Below, one piece after another: positions 28,628 to 32,208 of a stretch of 32,208 bases of DNA (position 1 is its first letter; each line of letters starts with the position of its first letter). The notes under the pieces are model-generated. The model was not told the origin of the DNA. It did no database searches and saw only the letters and a list, made by a program, of their open reading frames with translations. Both the position numbers and the translations under genes were made by a program. Source of the stretch: Dactylosporangium sucinum (GTDB lineage Bacteria; Actinomycetota; Actinomycetes; Mycobacteriales; Micromonosporaceae); the NCBI RefSeq assembly GCF_014647515.1, contig NZ_BMPI01000104.1:1-32208 (forward strand). Direction: 5' to 3'.

Positions 28628-31081
28628 TTACATCGACGACGCGGGGACGAAGGTGTAGCCGGCCGCCAGCACGCCCTCGACCGTGGCCTGCAGATAGCTC
28701 ACGTCGACGTACGGGTGGAAGAAGAAGCTCGCCACGCCGTCGCGCACCGCCAGGTTGAGCTGCGCCGACTTGACGATGTCGGCCGGCAGGTGGGCCGGGT
28801 GGTTGTTGAACGGCTCCAGCTCGATGTTGCCGACGTTCTCCGGCACCGTGACCACGCCGTAGATGTCGCGGACGGTGTAGGGGAAGAACTGGCCGATGAT
28901 CCGCGAGTACTCCACGGTGCCGCCGCGCAGCGCGCCCGAGCCGTACAGGCCGCGGTCGTAGCGGCGCTGGAAGTTCGCGGCGACCGCCTTGTTGTCCAGG
29001 TCCGAGCCGGCGTAGTGCGGGAACTCGAAGATGGTCGGCGTCTTCAGGCCGGCCTTGGCGAACTCGGCGAACGCCGCGTCGATCCGCGACTGGGCCCACT
29101 CCTGCGAGTCGCCCGGGACGGCGCCGTCGTAGATGACGCTGTCGGCCTCGTTGACGTGCGCCATGTAGAACTCGAAGTCGTCGGCGCTGACGCCGTTGTA
29201 CGGGTTGATCGCGCTCTCGAACTGGTGCGTGTACCCGTGCATCAGCAGCGTGCCGCCGTGCGACTCCATGTACTTGAGCTCGGCCACCACGGCCGGCCGG
29301 TCGGCGAGCGTGTAGTCCTCGGCCGGGCCGCCCGAGTAGGTGCCGTTCGGGTCGCGGTAGCGGGAGTAGACGGCCACCGTGAACGGGATGTTCCTGCTGT
29401 ACAGGTAGTCGGTGATCCGGCGCAGCTCGGCCGGGTCGGCGTCCGGGCCGACGTCCTCGATGCGCACCAGGGCGCGGTGCCGCTCGGCCGCCTGCGGGTC
29501 CAGCACGTCGTAGAGCATGTCGGCGAAGGCCACGTACCGGTCGTCGGCGCTGATGTAGGCGTAGGGGACCTCGCCGAGGTACCAGAAGTTGCCCGACCGG
29601 ACGGCCCACGGCAGGGTGCTGGCGTCGGCGCGCACGGCGTCCCCGACGACGCTCACCTTGCCGCTGTCGTAGATCGTGGTGCCCATGATCCCGGCACCGT
29701 TCTGCGGGTCGCGCGTGAACGAGCGGCCCTTGTAGTTGACCGTCGACACCTGGGACACGTCGAAGCTGGTCCAGGTGAAGCCGCGGTTCGTGCCGAAGTT
29801 CGGGTCGCGGGCGGTCAGCTGCCAGATGTTGTCGTACACCCACACGACCGGCTTGCTCGTGGCGGTCACGTCGTCGAGGAACGCGGTGGGCAGCGGCTCG
29901 TCGTAGGTCGAGCCGAGGTAGATCACGGCCTGGTAGGCGTCGAGCTCGCCGGCCTGGTAGTCGACGACCGGCTGGGCCGTCCAGTCGCCGAAGTGCGACG
30001 CGAGGTTGGCGGTGGCGATGGCGTACTGCTCGCCGAGGAAGCCGTAGGGGCCGGTGGTGTCGTAGAGCACCAGCGTCCTGCCGGTCGCGCCGGGGATGCC
30101 GGCGCCGCTGCGGGCGTTGGCCAGCGGCTTGGCCGGGGTGGTCACGACGACCGGCTCGCTCGCCTGGGAGACGTTGCCGGCGGCGTCGAGCGCCTCGACC
30201 GTGAACGTGTACTGCTTGAGCTGGTCCAGGCCCTCGATCGTCACGTCGGTGGCGGTCGCGGTGACCACCTGCGGGCCACCGGTGATCCGATAGGCGACGA
30301 CGCCGGTGTCGTCGGTCGACGCCGCCCAGCTCAATGCGACCGATGAGGGTGTCACGGTACCGGCGGTCGGCGTGCCGGGCCGCGAGGGAGCGGTCGTGTC
30401 CGGCAGCGGCGGCGGGGTCAGCGTGGTGAACTCGACGGCCGCGCTGGCCGCGGACACGTTGCCGGCGGCGTCGACGGCCCTGACCGTGATCGAGTGCGCC
30501 GTCGCCGGCGTCAGCCCCGACAGCGTCGTGCTCGTGCCCTCGACGGTGGCGATGGGCGCGCCGGCGGTACCGCTGAAAATCCGGTATCCGGTGACTCCGA
30601 CGTTGTCCGTCGCGGCCGGCCAGCTCAGCGCGGCCGACGTCGTGGTCACGTCCGACGCGACCGGCTGACCCGGCGCGGTCGGCGCGGTGCGGTCGGCGAC
30701 GCCGGTCGTGAACGCCCAGACGTACGGGTTGCTGAGCACGCCGCTGGTGTCCTTGACCTTCACGGTGAGCGTGTACCGCGTCGACTCCGCCAGCGCCGCG
30801 CGCGGCTGGAACGTGAAGGTGTGCGTCGGGGCGTCATAGGTGTAGTACGCCGGGACGGCGGCACCGCCGGCGGTCTTCACGAAGGAGTACCGCAGCGACG
30901 CCGGGTCGGTGGCCTCGTTGAACGTGATCGTCGGTTTGGCGGCGACCGAGACGCCGGTCGCCCCGTTCTTCGGCGTGACCGCGACGACGGCCGGCGCCGC
31001 GGCGTGTGCCGCCGTGCTGAGGCCTCCCGCGACGATGGTGCCGACGACCGCCGACCCCACCAGCTTCACCACTGTTCGCAC
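28628..31081 (-). CDS. Secreted multidomain protein: Ig-like, two FnIII and DUF2334 deacetylase-like domain
   Basis: An 817-aa exported protein, likely acting on a glycan at or outside the cell wall. A signal peptide (1-28, ending AAHAAA) is followed by a bacterial Ig-like (Big_5) domain at about 29-127 and two fibronectin III domains at about 132-221 and 230-316, each ending in LDAAGNVS-type strands. A catalytic-like region runs from about 335 to 817. The last part carries DUF2334/polysaccharide-deacetylase-type motifs: RIEDVGPDADP (540-550, metal Asp), LMHGYTHQF (613-621, metal His pair), FEFPHYAGSD and SFFFHPYVD. GTG 31081 begins a standard signal peptide. Hydrolytic activity is inferred. 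A divergent, binding-only deacetylase fold is possible. The gene lies downstream of the collagen-like gene, separated by a terminator. Confidence 0.87.
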   Translation of the reverse strand: MRTVVKLVGSAVVGTIVAGGLSTAAHAAAPAVVAVTPKNGATGVSVAAKPTITFNEATDPASLRYSFVKTAGGAAVPAYYTYDAPTHTFTFQPRAALAESTRYTLTVKVKDTSGVLSNPYVWAFTTGVADRTAPTAPGQPVASDVTTTSAALSWPAATDNVGVTGYRIFSGTAGAPIATVEGTSTTLSGLTPATAHSITVRAVDAAGNVSAASAAVEFTTLTPPPLPDTTAPSRPGTPTAGTVTPSSVALSWAASTDDTGVVAYRITGGPQVVTATATDVTIEGLDQLKQYTFTVEALDAAGNVSQASEPVVVTTPAKPLANARSGAGIPGATGRTLVLYDTTGPYGFLGEQYAIATANLASHFGDWTAQPVVDYQAGELDAYQAVIYLGSTYDEPLPTAFLDDVTATSKPVVWVYDNIWQLTARDPNFGTNRGFTWTSFDVSQVSTVNYKGRSFTRDPQNGAGIMGTTIYDSGKVSVVGDAVRADASTLPWAVRSGNFWYLGEVPYAYISADDRYVAFADMLYDVLDPQAAERHRALVRIEDVGPDADPAELRRITDYLYSRNIPFTVAVYSRYRDPNGTYSGGPAEDYTLADRPAVVAELKYMESHGGTLLMHGYTHQFESAINPYNGVSADDFEFYMAHVNEADSVIYDGAVPGDSQEWAQSRIDAAFAEFAKAGLKTPTIFEFPHYAGSDLDNKAVAANFQRRYDRGLYGSGALRGGTVEYSRIIGQFFPYTVRDIYGVVTVPENVGNIELEPFNNHPAHLPADIVKSAQLNLAVRDGVASFFFHPYVDVSYLQATVEGVLAAGYTFVPASSM

Positions 31082-31119
31082 GCGCTGCTCGCTTTCCTTG
31101 CTGGGCTTCGGATTCTGGG

Positions 31120-31152
31120 AGGGGCCCCGGCTCTGGTGCGGCCGGGGCCCCT
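31120..31152 (-). terminator. Terminator after the collagen-like gene
   Basis: AGGGGCCCCGGC (31120-31131) pairs perfectly with 31141-31152 around a 9-nt loop, 18 bp beyond the stop of the minus-strand collagen-like gene. The 12-bp all-but-GC stem should be very stable. No T-run follows. It separates that gene from the deacetylase-like gene. Confidence 0.75.
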
Positions 31153-31170
31153 ACGGGGGTGGGGGGTTCG

Positions 31171-32208
31171 TCAGCTCGCGCAGATGACGTACGGCGTGAC
31201 GTTGACCGAGCCGGACGAGCCGGCGCGGGAGAGCGTGAAGGTCCACGTGCGGTTGTTCTCGTCGGACTCGTCGCGGTGCGAGGAGCTCTGCGAGGCCGTG
31301 GCCGAGCCGGTGTTGTAGGTCCAGCCGCCGCCGACGACCGTGCCGCTGGTGCACGCGAAGGTGAAGGTGCGCGACCCGGAGCCCCAGTTGACCGGCGAGC
31401 CCTGCAGCTTGGTGTTGCCGGCGCCGGCCGGGCCGGTGGCGCCGGTCGCGCCGGTGTCGCCCTTCGGGCCCTGCGGACCCTGGGCGCCCTTGAGGTTGCC
31501 GGCCGGGGTCCAGGTCGCGGCGTCGGTCTTCTTGTAGATCGTGTAGTCGGTGGTGTTGAGGTACATGTCGCCGACCGCGCCGACCCCCGCGGCGGGAGCG
31601 CCCGCGCCGGTGAGCCAGGTGGCGCCGTTGGTGCCGTTCGCGCCGTCGGTGCCCCTGGACCCGTCGGCACCCTTCTCGCCCTGGGCGCCCTGGGCACCCG
31701 CGGCGCCGGCCTCGCCCTTGTCGCCCTTCTCGCCCTGGGCACCCTGCGCACCCTTCAGCGAGGCGAGCCACTCCTCGGGGCTGCCGACGAAGAGGCCGCT
31801 GTCGAGGGCCATCTGGTACGCGTCCTTGCCGTCGGTGCCGTGGCCGACGAGCGACTGCAGCCACTCCTCGACCGTGCCGATGGTGGGGTCGGCGGCGAGG
31901 GCGATGTCGTACGCGCTCGCGCCCGGCATGCCCGGCAGGCCCTGGGCACCGGTCGCACCGGTCGCGCCGGTCTCGCCCTGGTCTCCCTTGTCGCCCTTCT
32001 CGCCCTGCGGGCCGGGGGCGCCGTCCTTGCCGTTGACGCCGGGGATGCCCTGGAGGCCCTGCTCGCCCTGGTCCCCCTTGTCGCCCTTCTCGCCCTTGTC
32101 GCCCTGGGCACCGGCGGCGCCGGTGTCGCCTTTCTCGCCCTGAGCACCCTGAGCGCCCGCGGCACCGGCCTCGCCCTTCTCGCCCTGAGCACCCTGAGCG
32201 CCCGCGGC
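31171..32208 (-). CDS. Collagen-like Gly-X-Y surface protein, C-terminal part (runs off the right edge)
   Basis: The frame is open from the stop at 31171 to the window end (345 codons); the N-terminus lies outside. Uninterrupted Gly-X-Y triplets such as GAQGAQGEKGEAG, GDKGDQGEQG and GIPGVNGKDG form a collagen-like stalk. Two copies of an EWL module interrupt it (AYDIALAADPTIGTVEEWLQSL and AYQMALDSGLFVGSPEEWLASL), known from phage-tail and bacterial collagen-like proteins. A second triplet block follows, then TYLNTTDYTIYK-like and C-terminal beta-rich regions with two cysteines, ending VICAS. Such proteins form triple helices displayed or released at the cell surface. ATG 31929 is internal to the stalk and not the start. 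The stalk is encoded by near-identical DNA repeats (see 32132-32208). Confidence 0.88.
   Translation of the reverse strand, partial: AAGAQGAQGEKGEAGAAGAQGAQGEKGDTGAAGAQGDKGEKGDKGDQGEQGLQGIPGVNGKDGAPGPQGEKGDKGDQGETGATGATGAQGLPGMPGASAYDIALAADPTIGTVEEWLQSLVGHGTDGKDAYQMALDSGLFVGSPEEWLASLKGAQGAQGEKGDKGEAGAAGAQGAQGEKGADGSRGTDGANGTNGATWLTGAGAPAAGVGAVGDMYLNTTDYTIYKKTDAATWTPAGNLKGAQGPQGPKGDTGATGATGPAGAGNTKLQGSPVNWGSGSRTFTFACTSGTVVGGGWTYNTGSATASQSSSHRDESDENNRTWTFTLSRAGSSGSVNVTPYVICAS
32132..32208. repeat. 45-bp tandem repeat inside the collagen stalk
   Basis: The 32 bases at 32132-32163 recur at 32177-32208, a period of 45 bp (15 residues, five Gly-X-Y triplets), with one silent change visible in the Lys codon just before it. 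The repeat continues past the window edge. Such exact repeats allow stalk length to change by recombination or slippage. Confidence 0.75.

Noticed and set aside
31755..31929. ATG 31929 as the start of the collagen-like gene
   Set aside because: The same frame stays open with unbroken Gly-X-Y triplets to the window edge, and no signal peptide follows ATG 31929.
31929..32208. Repeated short units at the right edge as a CRISPR array
   Set aside because: The repeats are in-frame Gly-X-Y codons with no unique spacers, and they continue a collagen-like coding sequence.

Overview
The window is strongly GC-rich. It uses many GTG and TTG starts, its genes are tightly overlapped, and it encodes an F420-type oxidoreductase and a single-chain Wzz/BY-kinase. 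Together these point to a filamentous actinobacterium. A Micromonosporaceae member (Actinoplanes-like) is my best guess, but this is inferred from style, not from a marker gene. I see no rRNA, tRNA, CRISPR array, transposase or phage gene.

Region 1 (about 1-20,740) is an exopolysaccharide locus. A plus-strand pair (GT2 glycosyltransferase, O-antigen ligase/polymerase-like protein) converges on a minus-strand pair (GT39-like membrane glycosyltransferase, small membrane protein). Next come a UDP-sugar 6-dehydrogenase and a secreted membrane-anchored protein. An eight-gene minus-strand operon (15,948 down to 7,105) encodes, in transcription order, PglE-like aminotransferase, PglC-like phosphoglycosyl transferase, PglD-like acetyltransferase, GT4 glycosyltransferase, Wzx flippase, Wzy polymerase, a second GT4 and a DUF4012 protein. 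Beside it lie a low-molecular-weight tyrosine phosphatase, a Wzz/BY-kinase, a PglF-like 4,6-dehydratase and an NAD-dependent sugar epimerase. PglF + PglE + PglD + PglC together are the complete set for making UDP-N,N'-diacetylbacillosamine and loading it on undecaprenyl phosphate. The simplest reading is therefore a Wzx/Wzy-dependent polysaccharide whose repeat unit starts with bacillosamine or a close relative, controlled by a kinase/phosphatase pair.

Region 2 (about 20,950-25,820) looks metabolic. An operon of APC permease, acetamidase/formamidase, LLM-class flavin/F420 oxidoreductase and a small unknown protein suggests uptake and breakdown of an amide or amine. It is preceded by an MFS exporter.

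Region 3 (about 25,910-32,208) is cell-surface. It holds a GlxA-like copper radical oxidase, a single-pass membrane protein of unknown role, a large secreted protein (Ig-like + 2 FnIII + DUF2334 deacetylase-like domain) and the C-terminal part of a collagen-like Gly-X-Y protein that runs off the right edge.

The most unusual non-coding features are three copies of an exactly 80-bp palindromic element (25-bp arms, 30-bp loop), each 2-12 bp from a stop codon and with a compensatory base-pair change between copies. There is also a leader hairpin that would bury the ribosome binding site of the BY-kinase gene.
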